A stretch of 64,000 nucleotides of DNA, taken from positions 1-64,000 of IMG/VR virus record IMGVR_UViG_3300028490_000007, one strand, 5' to 3'. Made by a program: the position numbers and the translations under genes. The notes beneath the pieces were generated by a model. It had not been told where the DNA came from, searched no databases, and worked only from the letters and a program-made list of their open reading frames with translations. Positions within the stretch are counted from its first letter, which is position 1, and the number at the start of each line of letters is the position of its first letter. The stretch is from a virus. Below are positions 12,991 through 22,047 of the stretch, piece after piece.

Positions 12991-15186
12991 ATGGCTAGTT
13001 ACAACGTAAATAGTGGAGACACAGTTACTATTGACGAAACACTTGCTGAAACTATTGACTATCTGAATATAAACGGTGTTTGTAATATCGTGAACACATC
13101 AAACACAGGCTTAGTGCTTGCATTTGAGAGTTCTGGTTATATATCAGTTAAGTCTTTTGGACAGTTGAATGTCCGTGGTTCTATGATAGAACTAGGTTCA
13201 GCAGATGGGTCAAGAGGTTACAGTGTAGCACACTGGCAATCAGCTCACCCTATAAATGTTATATGGGTAGAAACTGCTTCTGGCTCAGACGAGTATGAAC
13301 CTTGGTATGCAATAAACACACCAGGCTCAACACTATTGTCTTTTTCAGATTTTGCAAACAGCAAAGAGACGGGAAGAATGTTCGAGTGGAATGCTGGAAC
13401 AATCGAGTTCTCATCTACACTTGGTGAAGGAGCTGTACCTGATAGTGGATGTAAGATAAAAGTTCCAAACATAATCTTCTCAACAGTATCACCTTTCGGA
13501 AGCACAACTACTGCAAAGATACAGTATGACGAAGGCGGTTTCATTTCAATGAAAGACGTGTCGTTCTCTGACTTTAGTGGAACACTTAAGGGTATCGGTC
13601 ACTTGGACCTTGAAAGAGTTGGTTTTTATGGATCTGCGTATATCCAATATTGTAACGACTTCGATATTAAAGATACTCATGCAGGCATCAAAGACAACTA
13701 CTCTACAGGCTTAAGTTTCAGCTACTCTTCAAATGGAGTAATGGAAAATATCTCAGGTGCCTCTACCAAAACAAAAGGTGTTACATTTAACTACCTTAAG
13801 AATGTTACAGTAGATGGTATTACAGGTATTGTTGCTAAAAGAGATAGTGCTTCTGACTTCCCTGTGTTCTTGTCTACTGTTCAAGGCTCTGAGTTTAAAA
13901 ACCTTACTGCTCTAGGGGGTGCTTTGAAGGCATCAAATGTTAGTGCAAGTAGAGTTGTCGGTATTAAAACAATCGACAGTATCAAGCTGATTGAGAATAG
14001 CTACAAGGCTACTGCCAACATAGACATTGAGAGTTCTTCTTCTACTGTCTTTAGAGATTGGGAAGTTCCTGTTAATGGTGGAGCTAAGATAGCATACGCC
14101 AAAATCAAAAACTCACCAAATATTGATATCCTTAAAGCAGACATCCATAGTACATACGCTACAAACGTAGTCTCTGGTGATGTTTCTTTTGGTACTCGTA
14201 TCTCAGAGATGCATTATGAAGGCTTCACCGGTGCAGATGCATTTAACATGCCACTGAAAAACAACGGTGTTCTTCTTCAGCACATCACGAGTCCTGTAAG
14301 AGGGGAGCTTTCAATAGAAGCTTCAAATGCTATCATTAAGGGTGCAGATGCTTCTTCCATCAAGACTGACAACCCAGGTGCTTCTGGCTCAAACTTTGCA
14401 CAACTATATACAAGTGCTACCGATGGAAGCCTAGTTTTCATTATGGCAAAAGACTCAACAGAAACACACTTCTTCAATAACCTTATTGGTGATGTAAAGC
14501 TATCTAACAATGGACGTGCATATTTCAGTAATGTTGGAGACAGTGTAGAAGTCAGAACTCCTTATCGTGTGAAGGGTGTCACTTTCCAGAATGTAGCCCC
14601 TGTGATAAATGGATACGGAACAGCAGTTCTAGCTCTTGACTACTCTATAGACTTAGGTGAAGGCTTCGGGTCATACAAGGCTCTGAATGCCACTAATCTA
14701 TCAGCAGAGCCTATTGACCCTAATGATGGGTTCCTCCTAAAAATAAGAATGGTTGCAGGTACTATATCTGGAACTACTTACATCTCATCAATAGATATGC
14801 CTACTTTAGATAGTAGATATGTATATCCACTTGACTTTGAGAAGGGTAAGATTATCTTTGACGAGAATGCTTCTATTGATGTTAACGCTAAGTATTTCGC
14901 ATATTACTCAGATGGATACGGAACTGTTGATGCAGAACTTGTAAAAGATGCTGATGGTCAACCTATCACCGGACTTATTGACAATAGAGAATTCGTTGAC
15001 TTTACGTACGACTTTATCGGAGATGAGTCTAATGGACGAGTTGCTGATGAGCCGTTCAATATTACAATCGTGTTCGCAGGTAGCGACATGGGTAAAAACG
15101 TGGTTATTTCTCAAGAGTTTGACAAAGGGCAAGTAAACGTGTTCTCACTCAGACCTGACAAAGACTACGGTTATGTGGGAGAATAG
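12991..15186 (+). CDS. large beta-helix virion protein (tail fibre/spike-like)
   Basis: 731 aa. The sequence is rich in G, S, N, T and V with repeated short strands such as V-T-V-D-G-I-T-G-I and N-S-P-N-I-D-I-L-K, typical of right-handed parallel beta-helices in phage fibres and spikes. It has no signal peptide and few charged helices. It opens the rightward virion operon, preceded by AAGAGGAATTAGT. No catalytic motif is obvious, so an adhesin or structural fibre is more likely than a depolymerase, but this cannot be excluded. Confidence 0.65.
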   Translation: MASYNVNSGDTVTIDETLAETIDYLNINGVCNIVNTSNTGLVLAFESSGYISVKSFGQLNVRGSMIELGSADGSRGYSVAHWQSAHPINVIWVETASGSDEYEPWYAINTPGSTLLSFSDFANSKETGRMFEWNAGTIEFSSTLGEGAVPDSGCKIKVPNIIFSTVSPFGSTTTAKIQYDEGGFISMKDVSFSDFSGTLKGIGHLDLERVGFYGSAYIQYCNDFDIKDTHAGIKDNYSTGLSFSYSSNGVMENISGASTKTKGVTFNYLKNVTVDGITGIVAKRDSASDFPVFLSTVQGSEFKNLTALGGALKASNVSASRVVGIKTIDSIKLIENSYKATANIDIESSSSTVFRDWEVPVNGGAKIAYAKIKNSPNIDILKADIHSTYATNVVSGDVSFGTRISEMHYEGFTGADAFNMPLKNNGVLLQHITSPVRGELSIEASNAIIKGADASSIKTDNPGASGSNFAQLYTSATDGSLVFIMAKDSTETHFFNNLIGDVKLSNNGRAYFSNVGDSVEVRTPYRVKGVTFQNVAPVINGYGTAVLALDYSIDLGEGFGSYKALNATNLSAEPIDPNDGFLLKIRMVAGTISGTTYISSIDMPTLDSRYVYPLDFEKGKIIFDENASIDVNAKYFAYYSDGYGTVDAELVKDADGQPITGLIDNREFVDFTYDFIGDESNGRVADEPFNITIVFAGSDMGKNVVISQEFDKGQVNVFSLRPDKDYGYVGE

Positions 15187-15187
15187 A

Positions 15188-15766
15188 ATGAAAATTATTA
15201 CATTTAAAATACCGGCAACGTCATCTTCTACAATACTCGCAAACGCTGTGAATATGCTTGAGTCTATACCTTCTATACCTCTTGATGTAACCAAGTCTTC
15301 TTATGTTGGCTCTGGAATATCAGGAGAGAGGGATGTGTTTGTTATTCTTCCAAGTGAAATACTAGATAGAGACGGGTTCTCTATCTGGTCTATGGAACTA
15401 ACTATAGGTGGTGATCTAAAAGACACTACCGTATTTGAGATAGACAATACAGTGACTCCAATAGTTATTGATCCGGCACCAATTAGAGCAAGAGTTGAGG
15501 CTGATATTTCTATGTCGCTAGTCAGGGCTCTGATTGATGGTCGAACGGAAGCAAAATCTGGAACAGAAACCCTTGTGTTCAACAATGATGATGTCGTTAT
15601 CCAAAAGATATCAATCGTAGGTGGAGCCAGAGGTAGTGAGTTTAAAGGGCATATCTTGTCTTGGACTGGGAACAGTGCAACACTGGACACTACCGCCGTA
15701 ATGTCACACGACAACGAAGGCAACCAAGTTTGGGTTCGTGAATTAACACAAGAAGGAGTCCTATAA
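15188..15766 (+). CDS. virion-associated hypothetical protein
   Basis: 192 aa from the ATG after GTGGGAGAATAG; a longer in-frame start overlaps the previous gene and has no ribosome site. Predicted beta-rich with an immunoglobulin-like pattern. It is in tight linkage with fibre-type genes on both sides. Not recognised. Confidence 0.65.
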   Translation: MKIITFKIPATSSSTILANAVNMLESIPSIPLDVTKSSYVGSGISGERDVFVILPSEILDRDGFSIWSMELTIGGDLKDTTVFEIDNTVTPIVIDPAPIRARVEADISMSLVRALIDGRTEAKSGTETLVFNNDDVVIQKISIVGGARGSEFKGHILSWTGNSATLDTTAVMSHDNEGNQVWVRELTQEGVL

Positions 15767-16233
15767 TGGCAAAGGTAACATTTGATGGAGAACGTGAGTT
15801 AATTATCGTTGACCCAGGTATCACCTCACTAGACGTAAGAGAGGACATTTATTCTGCATGGAAAAGATGGTTCTTGCAATCAGATAACTCAAAGTTCTTT
15901 AAAGCTCTGGACATAGTAGGTGGAAACCCACTTCCAGAAGATCAACTCGGTCTTACTTACTTCCTTTTATCAGGATGGAAGATTAGACCATTTGAAGGAG
16001 ATCACAGACTTAGAATAAAAGGTAACTTATATAGACAAGACGGTTCAGACCCAATCGCAGACACTGTAGGCGATTTCAAAGTAACTGTCTCTATGAGAGT
16101 TTCCAACCTGATTGATATGGTTGGCGTAAATGGTTCCACTGGTACAGGTGGCGGAAGCACTGAAGTCATACTCGACCCTGAGTTACTAGATAGTATTTCT
16201 AGTCAGGAAGAGTGGACTATCACAGCTAGTTAA
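15766..16233 (+). CDS. conserved phage structural protein (fibre/baseplate-associated family)
   Basis: 155 aa. It contains V-T-F-D-G-x-x-x-L-I-I-V, D-V-R-E-D-I-Y-S-A-W-K-R-W and Y-F-L-L-S-G-W-K-I-R-P, a recurrent pattern in proteins encoded beside phage tail fibres. It ends in a glycine-rich linker and a short acidic tail. The start overlaps the previous stop by 1 nt (TAATG). Confidence 0.65.
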   Translation: MAKVTFDGERELIIVDPGITSLDVREDIYSAWKRWFLQSDNSKFFKALDIVGGNPLPEDQLGLTYFLLSGWKIRPFEGDHRLRIKGNLYRQDGSDPIADTVGDFKVTVSMRVSNLIDMVGVNGSTGTGGGSTEVILDPELLDSISSQEEWTITAS

Positions 16234-16251
16234 AAATAAAAGGAAAATCAA

Positions 16252-16860
16252 ATGATTAAAAAAGTTGGAACCCCGTTCTATTTAGAACTTAACAGTCACC
16301 AAAAGTTTTTCGGTGCATCAGGCTTTGTTACTAAAGTAGTAGACCTTGCAGACGGATCAATCACAACAGCAGCTAACGACGGAGTAGAGATTACTGAAAC
16401 AATCGCAACACCAGGTACAGCTACAGTTGATGCAGCGGCAGCAGCCGGAACAAAACAAATCACTGTTCAATCAGGTGGTGGTATCGAAGATGGTATGGTA
16501 TTTGCAGACGGTAACGGAAACAAGTATTATGTTGACAAAGTTGTAGGCGATGTGCTTACTCTTAAGTTTGGACTACTTGATGGTATTGCATACGGAGACA
16601 CTCTTACTCAAGTTGGTAACACAGGTATCTATAAAATAGAACTTACAATCAACTCTGCAGGAAACTTCGGTATCTATATTGCAAATCCTTCAATCAACTT
16701 GCGTTCTAAAGGAATTCAATACACGATGAAAGATGTTGTGCTTGAAGATGTAGATGCAAAGCTTGATACAGAATTCGCTGCGATTAACGCAAAACTTGAC
16801 AGCATTGAAGCTGGAATTACTAACAGTGATACTGAAGACTTCACTGTATTCTCAGGGTAA
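16252..16860 (+). CDS. virion protein, predicted fibre or decoration-type
   Basis: 202 aa, low in charge and rich in A, G, T and V. The middle has an Ig/OB-like strand pattern and the C-terminus a coiled-coil segment (L-E-D-V-D-A-K-L-D-T-E-F-A-A-I-N-A-K-L-D-S-I-E-A), which suggests trimerisation. The ribosome site is AAAGGAAAATCAA. Not recognised beyond style. Confidence 0.6.
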   Translation: MIKKVGTPFYLELNSHQKFFGASGFVTKVVDLADGSITTAANDGVEITETIATPGTATVDAAAAAGTKQITVQSGGGIEDGMVFADGNGNKYYVDKVVGDVLTLKFGLLDGIAYGDTLTQVGNTGIYKIELTINSAGNFGIYIANPSINLRSKGIQYTMKDVVLEDVDAKLDTEFAAINAKLDSIEAGITNSDTEDFTVFSG

Positions 16861-16870
16861 AGGAACACTT

Positions 16871-17203
16871 ATGACTAACTATATAATCCCAACAATCACT
16901 CCTTCTGGAGAAGCTCTTGACCTGTCTGGTCTTAAATTTCCATGTCGTATTACAGACCTTAGAACGGGTACTGAATATGTACTTGAGTCTGCAGAAGGAA
17001 ATCCTGTCAAGATGGGACTTCAGGCATCAGACGTTACTGTTGAAGCATTTACTCCAATGCCTTCTTCTGCAATCATGTCTTTAGATGGAACTGAAACACC
17101 TACAGCCTTTGATACTGATGCATATAAACCTGTATGGTTTGTCGGTGGAGAATGGTATTATGCTTCTGGCGATATTATGACACAGACTGGCGGCGGAGAA
17201 TAA
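16871..17203 (+). CDS. virion-associated hypothetical protein
   Basis: 110 aa from the ATG after AAAGGAACACTT; the open frame extends upstream to 16754, but only as an out-of-frame overlap with the previous gene. It contains W-F-V-G-G-E-W-Y-Y-A-S-G near its end. Probably a small structural protein; not recognised. Confidence 0.6.
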   Translation: MTNYIIPTITPSGEALDLSGLKFPCRITDLRTGTEYVLESAEGNPVKMGLQASDVTVEAFTPMPSSAIMSLDGTETPTAFDTDAYKPVWFVGGEWYYASGDIMTQTGGGE

Positions 17204-17227
17204 TATGAGAGGGTGCTGTATAGCATC

Positions 17228-17256
17228 TTCCATAAGCGAGCTATTTATGATAGAAT
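17228..17256 (+). promoter_or_regulatory. weak sigma-70-like promoter
   Basis: TTCCAT (17228-17233), 17-bp spacer and TAGAAT (17251-17256), in an 87-nt gap before a large virion gene. The -35 is poor; support comes mainly from the -10 box and the position. Confidence 0.35.
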
Positions 17257-17290
17257 ATGCTCATAAACAACAAAAACAAAAGGAACACAC

Positions 17291-19198
17291 ATGCCTAACT
17301 TTACTACTCAAATAACAGACGCAAATGTTATTGCTGAACTACCTGACGTAAGTGTACTTGCCGGTCTCTATGCAGATGACTTAACGCAAGCTAATCTTAT
17401 TTCTTCAATGAACTCTGTATCTTTCAGAAAAAAGTTTCAAGCCTTGCTTAACTTTAAACTGTCTGATACTTCAAAGACATCAATGAACGATGCACTAAAA
17501 GCAGGATACATCCAATTTGAAACAGACAACGGACGAACTGTCACTGAGTCAAACGGAAACGTATTTGTAGATGACAGACTTGTCGCTTTTACTGTTGACG
17601 GTTTTGCAGATGGACTATTTGAAGATGCAACTTTTGCTGCATTATTCTTCACTCCTGAAGTTATCGATGCATTATTCGGTTCAGGAGATGAGTCATTCAT
17701 TGCTTCATTAACATCAGTATCTAACTTTTGGGACAAGCTTCTAACAGACGCTACTCTTGCTGCTCACTTTGAGTCTACTTATACTGACATGCTTACATCA
17801 TTAACTAAAAAAGTTGAAGTTGCATATGTTAAATATGTTGCATTCAAAGCAGGACTTGATGTACAAAAGTACAAAACAATAGAGTATTTAGCAGAAGACT
17901 CACCGGCAATGGATGCCATCTTCCTTACTCCTGAAGCTAAAGCTATCGAGGGTGACTCTACTTTTGGTGTTAGATCAAGACTTATGTACGTATTCAACAC
18001 TACTGACCTAGATGCTATTGCAGATAGTGACGATAACATTGCTAGACTTGTGTCTGACACAGCTCTTCGTAACATTGTTGTAGATATTGATACTGTACTA
18101 GCACTTCCTGTTGGAAGCAAGATGAGAAACTTTGTTGTTAATAACGATGGGTATTTTGGAGCTATTGCTGCAGAGCGTCTATCTATTGAGACTACAATCT
18201 CTTTATCAAACATCTTCTACGATGAGACATTTGCCTCTGAAAGAACAGCGTTTGTTCAAGACCAAGAACTTGTAGGTCTATTGTTCGAGAGTGCATTGTA
18301 TGCTAACTTTGAACAGCAATTCTATACGGCGTTTACAGCACTTAATGTATCTGCTCAGAAGTTCTCGTTCAAAGTAAATGAAGTAGGAAATACTCTTGCT
18401 GCACACTATACGAACTCTTCTTTTGAAGCTAAGAAATTAGCATTATCTTTGGACTCGTTCACAGAAACTAAAGCAGGAGCTATTTCTACAATCGTAACTG
18501 ACGAGCGTATCTTCTTTGCTCCTTATACTTTCATTGACGAAAGTCTTATTGGTGTACAAATCGACCATGGTATTGAGTTTACTAACTCAGACAACTATAA
18601 CCTATACAATGAGCTTCTTGATGACTCATTCAATACTGTTATTGGTGGCTCAGGACATATCCTTGCTATCGCTACAGACGGACGTGTTGTTTCTTCTAAA
18701 TTCGCAGTTGACTTAAACTTGTCTACTGAGACTATTGAGAACATTACTGTTTCAGCTAATAATGCATTCATTAAGACAGCAGAGTCTTTCCATGCTATCG
18801 GAAACCTTGGTGCAGACAGAGCTGATATTATCAACACTTTAATCACGAACAAAGACACTCTTTCAAAAGCTGTGTACTTCAACGGTAATGTTCTTGGTCT
18901 AGGAACAGATAACAAAATCAAGATCGTAGATGCCGCAGGTGTTAGTGACTTGTCTGTAACAGCAGGACTTGACATTGAAGACATTATGGTTATCGCAGGG
19001 AAGCTTCTTATTCTTGCTACTGATGCAGAGCTTAGTGAAGTGAAAGCAGACAATACTATTGTTGCTATTGCAAGCACTGTCGGAAGCGTTGTATATTCTC
19101 AAGATGCTATTGTATGTACTGTAGCCGGTGCAGAAAGAGCAATCTTCTCAAACTCTGGTACTTGGTTGACTTACGACTTCAACGTAAATACACTTTAA
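17291..19198 (+). CDS. large virion protein with propeller-like C-terminus
   Basis: 635 aa. The first 400 residues are helical with regular short alpha segments. The last 230 show repeating strands of the type G-H-I-L-A-I-A-T-D-G-R-V-V and G-K-L-L-I-L-A-T-D-A-E-L, reminiscent of the RCC1-type propeller in the 28835 product. It lies between fibre and baseplate genes. The ribosome site is AAAAGGAACACAC. Function unknown; a receptor-binding or baseplate-periphery role is an inference. Confidence 0.6.
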   Translation: MPNFTTQITDANVIAELPDVSVLAGLYADDLTQANLISSMNSVSFRKKFQALLNFKLSDTSKTSMNDALKAGYIQFETDNGRTVTESNGNVFVDDRLVAFTVDGFADGLFEDATFAALFFTPEVIDALFGSGDESFIASLTSVSNFWDKLLTDATLAAHFESTYTDMLTSLTKKVEVAYVKYVAFKAGLDVQKYKTIEYLAEDSPAMDAIFLTPEAKAIEGDSTFGVRSRLMYVFNTTDLDAIADSDDNIARLVSDTALRNIVVDIDTVLALPVGSKMRNFVVNNDGYFGAIAAERLSIETTISLSNIFYDETFASERTAFVQDQELVGLLFESALYANFEQQFYTAFTALNVSAQKFSFKVNEVGNTLAAHYTNSSFEAKKLALSLDSFTETKAGAISTIVTDERIFFAPYTFIDESLIGVQIDHGIEFTNSDNYNLYNELLDDSFNTVIGGSGHILAIATDGRVVSSKFAVDLNLSTETIENITVSANNAFIKTAESFHAIGNLGADRADIINTLITNKDTLSKAVYFNGNVLGLGTDNKIKIVDAAGVSDLSVTAGLDIEDIMVIAGKLLILATDAELSEVKADNTIVAIASTVGSVVYSQDAIVCTVAGAERAIFSNSGTWLTYDFNVNTL

Positions 19199-19210
19199 TA
19201 GGAGGACATG

Positions 19211-20470
19211 ATGGACGTTAATCTACCTTATCTCGGATCAAGTGAGGCTTCTGGCCCATCTGTCGAGAATATCAGCATCTCAGGAAACGTAGGCATTTTG
19301 GCTGCGGTGGTTCCTGTTAACGCATCAGTAAGACCTATTGAGGCGATAGCCACAGCAGACTTTATTGTAGGAGCGGACACCACTGAATTTCATGTTGATA
19401 TAGACATGAAACAAACAGGGAACATCCTGCAGAAGTCTGGTACTATCAATATGTCTGGGGATGTTATCCAAGACAGCTCAACGGGAGCAATCCTAACCGG
19501 AGAAGCTACTGAGCTTGTCGAAGAGCCAACTAATGCTCCTGTATTGTCAACGACCATACATGAAGTATCTGTTGATGTTAATGTTGCTCTTCATGGTGAA
19601 GCAAAAGAACAAGTAGCTGGGTCAGTTATTGATGTCAGCTTGGTAAACAAGACTGAAGTCCACTACTATGATATTTCATACAACCTACTAAACCTATTTG
19701 CAATTTCTCAGAGAATTCCATTCTTTGCAGGTAAAATTGTAGCCAGATCAAGTCACTTTGATGATTTCAATATGACTGCAGAAACAACAGAAACAGGTGA
19801 CGTAATTCTGAATGGCTCTGTCATAGAGAGTAATGAACACGAGAGTGTTGAGATTAATGTTCCTGTAACAAGTATCGCCCATGGGTTACTAGACAACTTT
19901 ACTATGTCTGGCTCAAGTACGATCCTAGACTATGTTGCTATCTCCCCTGTCTCTGCATTTGCGGTATCACTATCTATCCCTATAAGCATGAGTGGAAAAG
20001 CAGAGAGTGGTTCACAACCACAGTTCTCTGTGGATGCAGCCATCAACAGTGTGGATGTTCGTCTTACAGCAGAAGTGTATGACCAGGATGCAGTAAGATA
20101 TGAGATTGCAGATATAGACCAAGGTGTTGCAGACGGAAAGATTAAGATCTTCCCTAATGAATGGACTTTGTGTTTTGCAAACAAACCTGTTAATGAGGAT
20201 GGTACTCTGGCAACAGCAACATCGTTCCTTATTAATGAGCTTGTTGCAAAGTATGGTTCTGACCTTCATACTAAAATTTCAATGATCGTTGCGAAGCATC
20301 CAGAAACCGGTGCCGAGTATAACTTTGTTGTTCAAGATGGGTACATTACCCCTGAAGGTTCAATGAACGACTTCCCTATGTGCTATCTTAGAGATGGTGC
20401 TTACTACCCTGTGCCTTTTATGGTACAATCTGTTTCAGATGAAACACTAGAACTAGACTGGGCTGTATAA
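19211..20470 (+). CDS. beta-rich virion protein
   Basis: 419 aa from the second of two adjacent ATGs, which gives better spacing to GGAGG. Repeats of the style I-S-M-S-G, N-M-S-G-D-V-I and T-M-S-G-S-S-T are spaced through the first 280 residues, consistent with stacked beta-structure. The C-terminal 120 residues are a globular domain containing W-T-L-C-F-A-N-K-P-V-N-E-D-G-T. Probably a tail/fibre component; family not recognised. Confidence 0.55.
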   Translation: MDVNLPYLGSSEASGPSVENISISGNVGILAAVVPVNASVRPIEAIATADFIVGADTTEFHVDIDMKQTGNILQKSGTINMSGDVIQDSSTGAILTGEATELVEEPTNAPVLSTTIHEVSVDVNVALHGEAKEQVAGSVIDVSLVNKTEVHYYDISYNLLNLFAISQRIPFFAGKIVARSSHFDDFNMTAETTETGDVILNGSVIESNEHESVEINVPVTSIAHGLLDNFTMSGSSTILDYVAISPVSAFAVSLSIPISMSGKAESGSQPQFSVDAAINSVDVRLTAEVYDQDAVRYEIADIDQGVADGKIKIFPNEWTLCFANKPVNEDGTLATATSFLINELVAKYGSDLHTKISMIVAKHPETGAEYNFVVQDGYITPEGSMNDFPMCYLRDGAYYPVPFMVQSVSDETLELDWAV

Positions 20471-20496
20471 GCTCGGTCTACTCCCGGAGAAAAACA

Positions 20497-20730
20497 ATGA
20501 CTATAAATATACTTTTTAAATTTGACACAGACATGGATACTTTCTTTAGCCAATTCTCAAACAACTTACCAGAAATTGTAAGAACTGCAGAAGTACAGGT
20601 TAAGCACAAAAGTGTAGTTCTAAGCATTGACCCATTCCACGAAGACTCTCTGGACGTAGAGAAAGTCTTGGTGAACGACATAAAACAATACATGAGAGAT
20701 AATGAAATCGATCATGAGATAACAGTATAA
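20497..20730 (+). CDS. hypothetical small protein
   Basis: 77 aa, acidic, alternating strands and helices in an alpha/beta small fold; no motif recognised. The ribosome site is CGGAGAAAAACA. It immediately precedes the prohead protease. Confidence 0.6.
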   Translation: MTINILFKFDTDMDTFFSQFSNNLPEIVRTAEVQVKHKSVVLSIDPFHEDSLDVEKVLVNDIKQYMRDNEIDHEITV

Positions 20731-20739
20731 GAGGCAACT

Positions 20740-22047
20740 ATGTTAACAAAGATAATAGACTTTCAGGTAGGACAAATGGAGATTGAGCACAGTTCTTGTT
20801 TTGGTGGCGTTTGCCCAATGACCAAGACTGCATCAGAGAACCCTCTTGAGAAGATCAACCAAAAGAAAAACCATGCATACCTACATGTTATTGCTATGGG
20901 TGCAGGTGACTTCTATGGAGAGAACAACAATGGTGACTTCTTCTACGAGAAAGACCTTAGAGAATATTACAAGACATTTGAGACAGCAGGTATTTTTGTA
21001 CAGCATTTCAACAAAGACCCTTCTAAGTCAATAGGTAATATTGTAAAGGCTATATATAATGAGGACATGCATCGTGTTGAGCTTCTTCTTGAGATAAAAA
21101 AGAGTAAAGCAAAAGATATCTATGATGATATCGAAGCAGGAAGAAGAATTAAAGTGTCAATGGGTGTTAAGGTTCCTCAAGAGATGTGTTCATATTGTGG
21201 CTCAATCACAAAAGGGTCTCTTGCCAATAGATGTAACCACTTGAAGTTCGAGATGCATGAACAGAAAGAGAATGGCCAAATTGTATATGCTATAAATATA
21301 CCTCCTATGAATTTCTTTGACATATCTGTAGTGCGTAAGCCTGCGGACACTCAAGGGCATGCTTTGTTTCAAAAGGTTGCATCAGAAGAGGAAGAATTTT
21401 CTATGCAGGACAAGGTAGCAGAACTTGTAAAAAGGATAGAGGCTATAGACGCTCTTCCTAATGCTGTAAGTGTAGACGAGATGGATAAATTCAGAAAAGG
21501 GTTCAGTCCAGAAGCTATAGTTAGAATAGTTAACTCAAAGCATATGATGTTCAAGCCATCAGAAGCACTGTTTATTGGGTCCAAGATGCCCAAGGAGGAG
21601 TTTTCTTCATGTCAGGCTACTTGTGATACTCCGGGCTTCATTAAGATCCTCATGGACAAGCTACATTCACAGCCACCATGTGCAATGATGAAACATGCTT
21701 CCGACACAGACTTGGACTACTCTAATGATTTTATAGCCAAGATAGAAGCTCGTACATTTTTAATCAAAGAAGCCATGAATGCAGTAAACAGCACAGACTT
21801 CTTTGGAAACCAGAAGAAGGCACGTCCTGCTTCTGTGGCAAGAAGGGCTTTTAATAGACATAAGTTTTCTCAATACAAAGTAAACTTTACTGATGGGAAA
21901 AGTGTAACTCTTTCAAGACAGGGGTTTGGTGTAACATCAGATATCCCTGCATACTATGTAGACCTTGTTGATGATGGGTTTGCTCACAATATCACTGGTG
22001 TACGTGCAAATGGAGATGAAGCAATCTTATATGCAGGAGAGAAGTAA
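20740..22047 (+). CDS. prohead (capsid maturation) protease, S78/U35-like
   Basis: 435 aa. The catalytic-type dyad is visible: H89 in F-V-Q-H-F-N-K-D and S140 in R-I-K-V-S-M-G-V-K-V, with the family's N-G-D-F-F turn at 64-68 before them. A zinc-like C150-x2-C153-x11-C165-x-H insertion follows, and then the N-F-F-D-I-S-V-V-R-K-P-A-D strand. This enzyme processes scaffold and capsid proteins during head assembly. The C-terminal 200 residues contain F-Q-K-V-A-S and T-K-T-A-S near the N-terminus, motifs repeated in other virion proteins, so it may also process itself. It is unusual that it lies far from the capsid gene and on the opposite strand. Confidence 0.75.
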   Translation: MLTKIIDFQVGQMEIEHSSCFGGVCPMTKTASENPLEKINQKKNHAYLHVIAMGAGDFYGENNNGDFFYEKDLREYYKTFETAGIFVQHFNKDPSKSIGNIVKAIYNEDMHRVELLLEIKKSKAKDIYDDIEAGRRIKVSMGVKVPQEMCSYCGSITKGSLANRCNHLKFEMHEQKENGQIVYAINIPPMNFFDISVVRKPADTQGHALFQKVASEEEEFSMQDKVAELVKRIEAIDALPNAVSVDEMDKFRKGFSPEAIVRIVNSKHMMFKPSEALFIGSKMPKEEFSSCQATCDTPGFIKILMDKLHSQPPCAMMKHASDTDLDYSNDFIAKIEARTFLIKEAMNAVNSTDFFGNQKKARPASVARRAFNRHKFSQYKVNFTDGKSVTLSRQGFGVTSDIPAYYVDLVDDGFAHNITGVRANGDEAILYAGEK